Under the pieces are notes generated by a model, which saw only the letters and a program-made list of their open reading frames with translations, was not told the DNA's origin and ran no database searches. The translations under genes were made by a program, and so were the position numbers. A stretch of DNA of 64,000 bases from Candidatus Villigracilis affinis. Its GTDB lineage: Bacteria; Chloroflexota; Anaerolineae; Anaerolineales; Villigracilaceae. Location: positions 62,001-126,000 of the forward strand of contig JADKEA010000019.1 in NCBI GenBank assembly GCA_016718275.1, given 5' to 3'. Positions 22,673 to 29,846 of this stretch are shown piece after piece. Numbering within the stretch: position 1 is the first letter of the stretch; each line of letters opens with the position of its first letter.

Positions 22673-23371
22673 TCAATCACAAAAGCGCATTAGCCCGGCC
22701 TTGTTGTGAATGATAAAGCGGCCATCCGCATCCGTGCTGACGAGTCCCTGTTCTTTGAAGAACACCATCGCCTGATTGACCCGCTTGCGCGATGCCCCTA
22801 CGAGGTCGGCCAGGTCGCCTTGTGTCAGTACAATGTGAACCCGTATCCCATCTGCGATCTCGTGGCCGTACCGTTCGGCGAAAGCCAGCAGTTGACGCGC
22901 CACCCGTCCGTTCACATCCAGCGTTGCCAGTGACTGAATCACCTGATCCGAAAGCCGCACACGCGCGGTCAAAATTTTCACCAGATTACGCGCCACAGGC
23001 GGGAAGTTATCCAGAATATAGTAGAAGGTGGTCTTGTCCATCCACAGCATGAGCGAGCTTTCCAACGTGATCGCGCTTGCCGAGCGGCCCACGCTGTCGA
23101 TCAAACTCATTTCACCGAGAATGTCACCGCTTCCCAACACCGAGATGATTACGTCACGTTCGCCCTGCTCAATGTGGATCTTCACCGTGCCATGCAAAAT
23201 GATGAACACCGCCTCACCGGGCTGCTCAATCGTCAGCACATTCGTCTCTGCTGTGAAAATGCGCCGATGCGCATGTTTTGCCACCCAATCCAATTGTGCA
23301 GAGCTAAGCCCTTCGAACAGTTTGATGTCCGAAAGAATATTGCGGGTATCGTCGCGTTTGATCTCAGTCAT
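22673..23371 (-). CDS. Crp/Fnr-family transcriptional regulator
   Basis: About 232 residues. A cyclic-nucleotide-binding (cupin-like) domain at about 20-140 has PGEAVFIILHGTVKIHIEQGERDVIISVLGSGDILGEMSLID, with the GEMSLID phosphate-binding cassette, then a long dimer helix. The winged helix at about 170-230 is LTQGDLADLVGASRKRVNQAMVFFKEQG. The cassette ends with R-S-A-S as in cAMP-type binders (VGRSASAITLE), and no Fe-S cysteines are present. The start overlaps the end of the upstream metallo-beta-lactamase gene, so the two are translationally coupled. Confidence 0.93.
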   Translation of the reverse strand: MTEIKRDDTRNILSDIKLFEGLSSAQLDWVAKHAHRRIFTAETNVLTIEQPGEAVFIILHGTVKIHIEQGERDVIISVLGSGDILGEMSLIDSVGRSASAITLESSLMLWMDKTTFYYILDNFPPVARNLVKILTARVRLSDQVIQSLATLDVNGRVARQLLAFAERYGHEIADGIRVHIVLTQGDLADLVGASRKRVNQAMVFFKEQGLVSTDADGRFIIHNKAGLMRFCD

Positions 23372-24305
23372 TCTTAACATATTTTACATCCATTCTATCC
23401 CGCTCTCTTTGAGAGAGGGCAATCTCCATGCCTTCAAATGCCGCGCGCGAATCGGGGAATAGATTTTTTGCGGCTGCTTCCTGCGCGGCGACCCAATCGT
23501 CAGGGTAGGCGGGGTCATGATGAAACAGAACCAGTTCACCCGTCTCGGCAGAAGCGGCGACTTCAGCCGCCATCATCGCTGTCGAGTGGCCATATCCTTG
23601 CGTGGACGGAAACCCTGCCAGCATTCCGCGATAATGTTCCTCGCTGTACTGCGCGTCGTGGATTAAAACATCCGCATCGCGCGCAAATGCAACCAATTTG
23701 CGGTCCATGCCCACGTAGCCTTCGGTGTCGGTGGCATACACCACTGATTTTCCACGCCACGAAATACGATAGACGTACACGCCCCCGGGATGCGCGTACG
23801 ATTTATGAATGCGGATGACGACCGCCTCTGAACTTAACCCTGAATCTGATCCAACAACCCGAACATTCTCTTCATCCCAAACAATGACCTGTGACTCGCG
23901 CACCGACTCGATCTGCTTTGTGGATGCCATATCGCGTAAACTAAGTGGAAAAGTCTCCGCCGATTGATTGTGTTCGAGGACATGCTTCACAGTCTCCGGT
24001 GTGCCGCCCGGGCCGAAGATGTGCAAATCCGTGTTCGGAACATAAGCGGGGATGAAAAATGGAAAGCCCTGGGTGTGGTCGTGATGCAAGTGACTGAACA
24101 ACAGCATCAACTCCAGCGGACGTTTCCGCTGCATCAATTCGCGTCCCAGCGGAATGATGCCAGTGCCTGCATCGAGAATGATCGTGCGCCCGCCCGCGCT
24201 GATTTCCACGCAGGAGGTGTTGCCGCCATATCGGATCGTCCCCGCGCCGGGGGCGGGATAACTTCCGCGCACACCCCAGAATTTGATTCTCAGTTTGTCA
24301 TTCAT
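23364..24305 (-). CDS. Metallo-beta-lactamase-fold hydrolase
   Basis: A 313-residue MBL protein. SHLHHDH at 71-77 is the HxHxDH-type zinc site. The N-terminal GVRGSYPAPGAGTIRYGGNTSCVEI pattern marks a signalling-associated MBL subgroup rather than lactamases. YATDTEGYVG holds the bridging Asp, LIHDAQYSEEHY and GYGHSTAMM hold later ligands, and LFHHDP the last His. Such proteins include phosphodiesterases. The 3' end overlaps the Crp/Fnr gene start, so a role in cyclic nucleotide turnover is an attractive inference. GGAGG precedes the ATG. Confidence 0.88.
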   Translation of the reverse strand: MNDKLRIKFWGVRGSYPAPGAGTIRYGGNTSCVEISAGGRTIILDAGTGIIPLGRELMQRKRPLELMLLFSHLHHDHTQGFPFFIPAYVPNTDLHIFGPGGTPETVKHVLEHNQSAETFPLSLRDMASTKQIESVRESQVIVWDEENVRVVGSDSGLSSEAVVIRIHKSYAHPGGVYVYRISWRGKSVVYATDTEGYVGMDRKLVAFARDADVLIHDAQYSEEHYRGMLAGFPSTQGYGHSTAMMAAEVAASAETGELVLFHHDPAYPDDWVAAQEAAAKNLFPDSRAAFEGMEIALSQRERDRMDVKYVKND

Positions 24306-24487
24306 GGCAACCTCCGTTCTGCTTCCGCATTTTGTACTTGCAAGTTTATTATCGTCTTTATGGGCTTTTTCTCAAGGAAAGTTTTCGCACGCAGGCTGGG
24401 AAATATGTCACACATCTGGGCTTGCCTTAAGCCAACTTTGTTTACAAACCATTAACCCGCACGGCGCGGGGATGCAGGTCGTGGCGG

Positions 24488-24493
24488 TATAAT
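24488..24493 (+). promoter_or_regulatory. -10 box, leaderless type
   Basis: TATAAT ends 7 nt before the ATG of the DUF951 gene, where no Shine-Dalgarno is present. The rest of the 195-nt divergent gap (24306-24500) shows nothing else clear. Confidence 0.5.
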
Positions 24494-24500
24494 TCCATCC

Positions 24501-24713
24501 ATGCTACCTGACTTGCAATTGAAAGATCACCTTCGACTGCGAAAACCGCATCCATGCGGTTCCTATGAATGGACAGTGGTACGCCTCGGGGCGGATATTG
24601 GTTTGGAGTGCAGGGGCTGTCAGCACCGCGTCATGTTGACCCGCCGTGAATTGGCAAAACGATTAAAAGCGAATCTAAGCAAGCACGAAGAGAATAAGGA
24701 AGAACAGAAATAG
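24501..24713 (+). CDS. DUF951-family small protein
   Basis: A 70-residue protein. LKDHLRLRKPHPCGSYEW and LGADIGLECRGCQHRVMLTRRELAKRL match DUF951, a family of small basic zinc-ribbon-like proteins, common in Firmicutes and Chloroflexota, often near ribosome- or division-related genes. Cys residues in HPCG and LECRGCQ could hold one zinc. Nucleic-acid binding is suspected for the family, not proven. The Lys/Glu-rich tail (KHEENKEEQK) is typical. Confidence 0.85.
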   Translation: MLPDLQLKDHLRLRKPHPCGSYEWTVVRLGADIGLECRGCQHRVMLTRRELAKRLKANLSKHEENKEEQK

Positions 24714-24715
24714 CT

Positions 24716-24752
24716 GGTGACAGTTGCATGCTTCGCGCAGGTGGCTGTCACC
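24716..24752. repeat. Palindromic element with TTCGCG loop, copy 1
   Basis: Inverted arms GGTGACAG (24716-24723) and CTGTCACC (24745-24752) flank a centre containing CTTCGCG. A similar hairpin with TTCGCG loop lies at 55291-55331. Copy 1 is upstream of a GT4 gene with no T-run. Confidence 0.45.
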
Positions 24753-24780
24753 TCCATTAATTTCAGGAGAAATTAAAAAC

Positions 24781-26019
24781 ATGGCAGAAACCGAATCACA
24801 ATCCAGCCCAAAGGTGGGGTCGCTTCGCATCGGGTTATTTACAGATACGTATGCACCTCAGGTTAATGGCGTATCCATTTCCCTGCAATTGGTATCAGAG
24901 GGACTCCAGCGCAGGGGACATCAGGTGACCATTTTTGCGCCGAGGATTCCTGGCTATGAGGATAATCAACCGGGGGTGATGCGCCTGCCTTCTTTGAAAT
25001 ACTTGAACAATCCGCCAATTTATGTGGCTGTGCTGGGAACGCCGCGCAGCACCTGGTCGTTGACCCGCAAACATTTTGATGTGCTGCACGCGCACAGTCC
25101 GCTGACGGTGGGGCTGCTGGCGTATCTCACCGCCTCCACAAAGAACCTGCCACTTATTTATACCTATCACACGTCCATCACGGATTACACCCATTATCTG
25201 AAGGTGATCGGCGGTACGGGTGTGATCCGTCATGCGGCGCGCTGGTTCAGTACCACTTCCACCAACCTTGGCAATCAGATCGTTGTGCCTTCACCGAAGT
25301 TCTACCGTCTGCTTTTGGAGCAGAAAGTCAAGCGGCCGATCCATGTCATCCCAAATGGCATTGACTTGAGCAATTTCAAGGCGGTGAAGAATCCCGGTAG
25401 TTTCAGAAGCAAGCTTGGGGTGGGGCCTGATGCGCCGATCCTGTTATCCGTTGGCAGGGTGGACCCGGAGAAGCGCCTCGATTTTCTCATCGATGCCTTT
25501 GACCGCATTGCAGACCGAATGCCTGAAGCGCATCTCGTTTTTGCGGGCGATGGGGGCGCGCGCAAAAAGTTGCAGGAACATGCCGCTGCGGTCAAATCGA
25601 GCAGCCGAATTCATTTCCTCGGCATGGTTGACCGCACGGAATTGCCCGTCATTTTGCACGATGCCACTGTTTTTCTTTCAGCTTCCACCACGGAAGTGCA
25701 TCCCATTTCGGTGATCGAAGCGATTGCTTCGGGTCTGCCGTTGGTGGTCGTGCAGGATGAAGCCTTCGAAGGCATGATCGTGGAAAATGAAAACGGTCAT
25801 CAAACCCCGCTGGATGTAACTGCCTACAGCGAAACCCTGCTCAGCCTGTTGAACGACCCCGATAGACTCAAGCGTTACGGAAAACGTTCGATGGAGTTGA
25901 GTGAAAAATATTCCATCGAGGGACAGGTGCGCGCGTTGGAGACTCTTTATATCGAATCCATTTTGCAAAACTGGCGCGGAAGTCTGGTCTCGCGCATTTC
26001 TGCGAGATTGAAGTTCTAA
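24781..26019 (+). CDS. GT4 glycosyltransferase (diacylglycerol/lipid glycosyltransferase type)
   Basis: About 412 residues of the GT-B fold. The N-terminal LFTDTYAPQVNGVSISL is typical of diacylglycerol and phosphatidylinositol hexosyltransferases. HAHSPLTVG, YTYHTSITDYTHY, PNGIDLSNF, the donor-site SVGRVDPEKRLDFL and GDGGAR, and the E-x7-E segment TEVHPISVIEAIASG follow. It likely adds hexose from a nucleotide sugar to a membrane lipid. The real start is the ATG at 24781 after CAGGAGA; a longer upstream frame crosses a repeat. It stands alone, away from the main polysaccharide region. Confidence 0.88.
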   Translation: MAETESQSSPKVGSLRIGLFTDTYAPQVNGVSISLQLVSEGLQRRGHQVTIFAPRIPGYEDNQPGVMRLPSLKYLNNPPIYVAVLGTPRSTWSLTRKHFDVLHAHSPLTVGLLAYLTASTKNLPLIYTYHTSITDYTHYLKVIGGTGVIRHAARWFSTTSTNLGNQIVVPSPKFYRLLLEQKVKRPIHVIPNGIDLSNFKAVKNPGSFRSKLGVGPDAPILLSVGRVDPEKRLDFLIDAFDRIADRMPEAHLVFAGDGGARKKLQEHAAAVKSSSRIHFLGMVDRTELPVILHDATVFLSASTTEVHPISVIEAIASGLPLVVVQDEAFEGMIVENENGHQTPLDVTAYSETLLSLLNDPDRLKRYGKRSMELSEKYSIEGQVRALETLYIESILQNWRGSLVSRISARLKF

Positions 26020-26027
26020 AGATCATG

Positions 26028-26078
26028 ACAAAAGACGATGGGCCACTGTCCATCGTCTTTTGTCTTTGGTCGATAATG
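26028..26078. terminator. Heptad-repeat hairpin acting as probable terminator after the GT4 gene
   Basis: 26028-26041 and 26050-26063 form a perfect 14-bp stem with an 8-nt loop, 9 nt after the GT4 stop. The region is also built of 7-nt units (agacgat, gggccac, tgtccat and so on) shared with 1119-1176 and 6088-6115, so terminator and repeat are the same element. Confidence 0.6.
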
Positions 26079-26102
26079 CGCAGGGAGTATAATTCTCCCG
26101 CG

Positions 26103-26600
26103 ATGCCCATTCTTGATTCTCATACCATCGAATTTTTCAGCAGAAGCCCCGAGCAAACGCGACGCATTGGCATGCGGGTAGGCGGAAGCCTGAAGGCTGG
26201 CGATGTCATCTGTTTACAGGGAGACCTCGGCGCAGGGAAAACCACTTTTGTGCAGGGTCTTGCGCAGGGATGGGGTTCGCTCGATTCGGTTTCCAGCCCA
26301 ACATTCATTCTTGTAAATTTATATCGCCGCGCGAACGGCGATCAATTGTTTCATCTGGATGCGTATCGGATCGAAACGGTGCCTGAGGGCGAAGAGCTTG
26401 ATCTTGATTCGATGCTGATGGACGGCGCGCTGGTGATCGAATGGCCTGAACGTCTGGGTGATCTGATTCCCAAAGAACGGCTGTGGATCAATCTCGATCA
26501 CATGGCGGAGGAACATCGTCAGATGCGATTCAATGCGAACGGCAAGCGATACGATGATCTGCTGGATGATATCCGTCAATCCATGTTTGGAGGGGCGTAA
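26103..26600 (+). CDS. tsaE: tRNA threonylcarbamoyladenosine biosynthesis ATPase TsaE
   Basis: A 165-residue P-loop ATPase, required with TsaB and TsaD to make t6A at position 37 of ANN-decoding tRNAs. The Walker A GDLGAGKTT is at 40-48, then VSSPTFILVNLY and HLDAYR (Walker B region), and VIEWPERL, all hallmarks. A -10 box (26088-26093) ends 9 nt before the ATG. It is the first gene of a compact run tsaE-tsaB-rimI-UDG whose junctions overlap. TsaD is not in the window. Confidence 0.95.
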   Translation: MPILDSHTIEFFSRSPEQTRRIGMRVGGSLKAGDVICLQGDLGAGKTTFVQGLAQGWGSLDSVSSPTFILVNLYRRANGDQLFHLDAYRIETVPEGEELDLDSMLMDGALVIEWPERLGDLIPKERLWINLDHMAEEHRQMRFNANGKRYDDLLDDIRQSMFGGA

Positions 26601-27268
26601 TGTTAATTGCGATCGATACTTCCACTGCCCAGGTTGGGCTGGCTTTATATGATGGAAATCAGGTGCTCGGCGAGATGACGTGGACGACCCGTCAGCATCA
26701 CACCACTGAATTGGCCCCGGCTCTTACTGGACTTTTGAATCGCTCCGGCGTTTCAATGGACATGGTCAGCGCTTTGGGGGTGGCGATCGGCCCGGGTTCA
26801 TTTACAAGTTTGCGCGTGGGATTATCACTGGTGAAGGGCATTGCGCTTGCGCGTCATTTGCCGGTCATCGGCATTTCCACTTTGGATATCATCGCGGCAG
26901 CCCAGCCTGCGGGGAAGCACCCGTTGATAACGGTAATTCAGGCCGGGCGGAAGCGGATCGCTTTCAGCGTATACAAATGCGTGAAGAACGAGTGGCAGGT
27001 TCAAGGTCCGGTACGAAGCGCTACGGTCGATGAGTTGGTGGAAGAGATCGAGAGTCCAACTTATGTGGCGGGGGAGTTATCGCCTGAGGATCGCAGTCGT
27101 CTTTCTCGAAAACGTGTGAATGTTTTGCTGGCATCGCCGGTGTATTGCGTGCGCCGCCCGTCCATTCTTGCGGATCTGGCCTGGGCGCGCTGGCAAAAAA
27201 ATGAAGTGGACGATGCCGCCTCGCTTGCGCCGATCTACCTGCATGTGGAAGGGACGCAAATTGCATGA
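26600..27268 (+). CDS. tsaB: tRNA t6A complex subunit TsaB
   Basis: A 222-residue ASKHA-fold protein that dimerises with TsaD. It starts LIAIDTSTAQVGLALY, with QHHTTELAPALTGLL and the diagnostic GPGSFTSLRVGLSLVKGIAL. The start ATG shares one base with the tsaE stop (TAATG), which implies translational coupling. Length is that of other TsaB proteins. It lacks the metal-binding histidines of TsaD, as expected. The C-terminal third is diverged. Confidence 0.95.
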   Translation: MLIAIDTSTAQVGLALYDGNQVLGEMTWTTRQHHTTELAPALTGLLNRSGVSMDMVSALGVAIGPGSFTSLRVGLSLVKGIALARHLPVIGISTLDIIAAAQPAGKHPLITVIQAGRKRIAFSVYKCVKNEWQVQGPVRSATVDELVEEIESPTYVAGELSPEDRSRLSRKRVNVLLASPVYCVRRPSILADLAWARWQKNEVDDAASLAPIYLHVEGTQIA

Positions 27269-27753
27269 CCTGTCTGTTCCGCAAAATGACGATGGACGAC
27301 CTGGAGCAGGTCGTAGCCATTGATCAGGTTTCGTTTGGTTTGCCGTGGCCCCCGCGTTCGTTTTATTTTGAATTGACAGATAACCCGCCCTCACGCTGTT
27401 GGGTGGCGGAGATGGATGGCCGTGTGGTTGCGATGCTGGTTGCATGGCTGATCGTGGATGAGATCCATATCGCTACCTTTGCAACACACCCCGATTATCG
27501 CAGGCGGGGGATCGGTGGAAAACTGCTTCACCATACGCTGCGAATGGCAAGAGAGGAAGGCGCGATCACATCCTTTTTGGAAGTGCGCGCTGGCAATGAG
27601 GCTGCGTTGACGATGTATCGCAAATTTGGATATATGGAAAGCGGCTTGCGCAAGGGATATTATTCTGATAATCGTGAGGATGCGGTCTTGATGACTTTGG
27701 CATCCCCGGACTATGAAAGATTACTGCTCGATGGAGAAACGGATGAGCGCTGA
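27265..27753 (+). CDS. rimI: Ribosomal protein bS18-alanine N-acetyltransferase RimI
   Basis: A 162-residue GNAT. FATHPDYRRRGIGGKLLHHTL is the acetyl-CoA loop (R-x-x-G-x-G), and LEVRAGNEAALTMYRKFGYMESGLRKGYY is the RimI-specific C-terminal pattern, ending NREDAVLMTL. RimI acetylates the N-terminal alanine of ribosomal protein bS18 and is commonly encoded beside tsaB, as here. The start overlaps the tsaB stop by four bases (ATGA). Confidence 0.93.
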   Translation: MTCLFRKMTMDDLEQVVAIDQVSFGLPWPPRSFYFELTDNPPSRCWVAEMDGRVVAMLVAWLIVDEIHIATFATHPDYRRRGIGGKLLHHTLRMAREEGAITSFLEVRAGNEAALTMYRKFGYMESGLRKGYYSDNREDAVLMTLASPDYERLLLDGETDER

Positions 27754-28387
27754 AGAGACCCTTGCCCAACTTGCCGGGAAAATATCCGTTTGTACGAATT
27801 GCGCGCTGAATGAAACCCGCAAGAAATCTGTGCCCGGTGACGGTCCCGCAGATGCGGAGATCATGTTCATCGGCGAAGGACCGGGCTTTCACGAAAACGA
27901 GCAGGGACATCCCTTCGTGGGCGCGGCTGGAAAGTTTCTGGATCAGTTGCTGGCCCAGGCAGGCGTGACCCGCGATGAGGTATTCATTGCCAATGTGGTC
28001 AAGTGCCGCCCGCCCGGCAACCGCGATCCGCTGCCCGAGGAATTGGCTGCCTGTGATGAATATCTTGAAGCTCAAATTCAAACCATCAACCCGAGTATCA
28101 TTGTGACGCTGGGACGCTTTTCAATGAACAAGTTCATCCCCGGCGCGAAGATCAGTACGATCCACGGGCAGATGCGCAAAGTGGGAGAGCGTTTTGTCAT
28201 CCCCATGTTTCACCCTGCGGCGGCATTGCATCAGGCAGCGCTCAAGCCGTCCATTCTTGCAGATTTCGCCAACCTGCCCGATCAACTAAACGAAGCCCGC
28301 GCTGCGTTGGGCCGAAAGGCTGTTGTGAAGAAAAAGGAATCAATTGCGCCAAAGAATGAGAAACCAAAGCAGTTGAGTTTATTTTAG
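27743..28387 (+). CDS. Uracil-DNA glycosylase, family 4 (Fe-S), with clamp-binding C-terminus
   Basis: A 214-residue type-4 UDG, which excises uracil from DNA. GEGPG at 44-48 and MFHPAAAL near the C-terminus are the catalytic and substrate motifs. C17, C20, C88 and C104 match the four ligands of the [4Fe-4S] cluster. The tail after about residue 190 is charged and ends KQLSLF. QLSLF is a textbook beta-clamp-binding sequence. The start at MSAEE is set by GGAG 7 nt upstream and overlaps the rimI end by 11 nt. It probably shares the tsaE-tsaB-rimI transcript. Confidence 0.93.
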   Translation: MSAEETLAQLAGKISVCTNCALNETRKKSVPGDGPADAEIMFIGEGPGFHENEQGHPFVGAAGKFLDQLLAQAGVTRDEVFIANVVKCRPPGNRDPLPEELAACDEYLEAQIQTINPSIIVTLGRFSMNKFIPGAKISTIHGQMRKVGERFVIPMFHPAAALHQAALKPSILADFANLPDQLNEARAALGRKAVVKKKESIAPKNEKPKQLSLF

Positions 28388-28437
28388 GTATCTTCGCTCT
28401 GAGTGGTGACGAAGACAGAGAGAGCAAAAATAAGAGT

Positions 28438-28490
28438 TTGTCCTTCGACTGCGTTCCTCGAAGTACGCTTGTCACTCCGCTCAGGACGAT
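28438..28490. repeat. REP-like element (CTTCGACTGCG ... CGCTCAGGAC)
   Basis: The arms CCTTCGACTGCG and CCGCTCAGGAC lie about 22 nt apart in the gap between the UDG and the dehydrogenase. The same core, uninterrupted (CTTCGACTACGCTCAGC), is inside the gene at 37956-37980. Such sequences are frequent interspersed elements in bacterial genomes. Confidence 0.55.
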
Positions 28491-28510
28491 GGAAAATGTG
28501 AAAGGAAAAA

Positions 28511-29833
28511 ATGTCTACCAAAGAAACACTCATCAAGAAATTGAAGGAAAAGAATGCAAAGATCGCCATCCTCGGCCTCGGTTATGTTGGCTTGCCGCTG
28601 GCTGTGGTATTTGGCGAAGCAGGTTTTCATGTCACCGGGGTGGACCCTGATGTGCGCAAGATCGAAGCGTTGAGCAAGGGTATCTCCTATATCCCCGATG
28701 TGAAAACGGAAACAGTGGCGAAGCTCGTGAAAGACGGCAAGTTCACCGCCACAGCAGATTTCTCCGTGTTGAAGGAAATGGATGCGGTCAGCATTTGTGT
28801 GCCGACTCCGCTGCGCCAGACCGGCGACCCCGATATGTCGTTCATCATCTCTGCGACCGAGGAATTGGCGAAGTATATGCACAAGGGCATGGTGGTTGTG
28901 CTGGAATCGACCACGTATCCGGGCACGACCCGTGAACTGCTTCTGCCAAAACTGGGAGTTGCTCACGACCTCAAGATCGGCGAGGATTGGTTCCTTGCGT
29001 TTTCCCCCGAGCGTGTGGACCCAGGCCGCGAAGACTTCACCACCATCAACACCCCCAAGGTGATGGGCGGAATCACCGAAGCCTGCGGCGAAGTGGCAAC
29101 CGCCTGGTACGAAGGCGCGATCAAGATCGTGCATCAGGTTTCCACGGCAGAAGCCGCGGAAATGTCGAAGCTGCTCGAAAATACCTTCCGCATGATCAAC
29201 ATTGGGTTGGTCAATGAACTCGCCATCATGTGCGAGCGCCTCGGCGTGGACGTGTGGGAGGTTATCGATGCCGCCGCCACCAAGCCGTTTGGGTTTATGA
29301 AATTCACCCCGGGGCCTGGCCTCGGTGGTCACTGCATTCCGATCGATCCGCTGTATCTTTCGTGGAAGATGAAATCGTTCAACTACAATGCGCGTTTCAT
29401 TGAATTGGCATCCGAGATCAACACCAACATGCCGCGTTATGTGGTGGCGCGCATCCTCGATGCGATGAATGACCGCGGCAGTATTTTGAAAGGCTCGAAA
29501 GTCCTCGTGCTGGGTGTGGCTTACAAGCCCGACATTGACGATGTGCGCGAATCGCCTGCGCTGGATGTGATCGGTCTTCTGCAAAAGAAAGGCGCGATCG
29601 TGGAATATCACGACCCATATATTCCGCATATCCACCACGAATACGACGGCTGGCATATGGACAGCATCAATGACATGATGAAGTCAGTAAGGGAAGCCGA
29701 TGCGGTCGTGATCGTGACCAATCACAAGGAGTACGATTACAAAGCGATCGTCGACAGTGCGAAGTTCGTGTTTGACACGCGCAACGCCACGAGCAAGGTT
29801 GCAAAGAACAGCGAAAAAGTTGTACGACTTTAA
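28511..29833 (+). CDS. Nucleotide-sugar 6-dehydrogenase (UDP-GlcNAc/ManNAc or UDP-glucose type)
   Basis: A 440-residue enzyme that oxidises a UDP-sugar at C6 to the uronic acid with two NAD+. The Rossmann motif GLGYVG is at 22-27, SICVPTPLR and ESTTYPGTT follow, and the catalytic Cys is in GLGGHCIPIDPLY near residue 275. SPERVDPGR resembles the WecC/WbpA/TviB branch more than the glucose branch. The C-terminal domain has VLGVAYKPDIDDVRESPA. It opens the polysaccharide region and is followed 13 nt later by a UDP-sugar epimerase. Confidence 0.92.
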   Translation: MSTKETLIKKLKEKNAKIAILGLGYVGLPLAVVFGEAGFHVTGVDPDVRKIEALSKGISYIPDVKTETVAKLVKDGKFTATADFSVLKEMDAVSICVPTPLRQTGDPDMSFIISATEELAKYMHKGMVVVLESTTYPGTTRELLLPKLGVAHDLKIGEDWFLAFSPERVDPGREDFTTINTPKVMGGITEACGEVATAWYEGAIKIVHQVSTAEAAEMSKLLENTFRMINIGLVNELAIMCERLGVDVWEVIDAAATKPFGFMKFTPGPGLGGHCIPIDPLYLSWKMKSFNYNARFIELASEINTNMPRYVVARILDAMNDRGSILKGSKVLVLGVAYKPDIDDVRESPALDVIGLLQKKGAIVEYHDPYIPHIHHEYDGWHMDSINDMMKSVREADAVVIVTNHKEYDYKAIVDSAKFVFDTRNATSKVAKNSEKVVRL

Positions 29834-29846
29834 TGGAGGATGACCC

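Noticed and set aside
24530..24545. CTTCGACTGCG inside the DUF951 gene as a REP-like copy
   Set aside because: The match covers only the first arm and encodes a conserved part of DUF951, so coincidence is more likely.
26025..26102. Upstream extension of tsaE
   Set aside because: It reads through the heptad hairpin and a -10 box; the ATG at 26103 gives the normal TsaE N-terminus.
28481..29656. 391-codon minus-strand open frame
   Set aside because: It lies opposite the nucleotide-sugar dehydrogenase, whose conserved motifs fix the coding strand.
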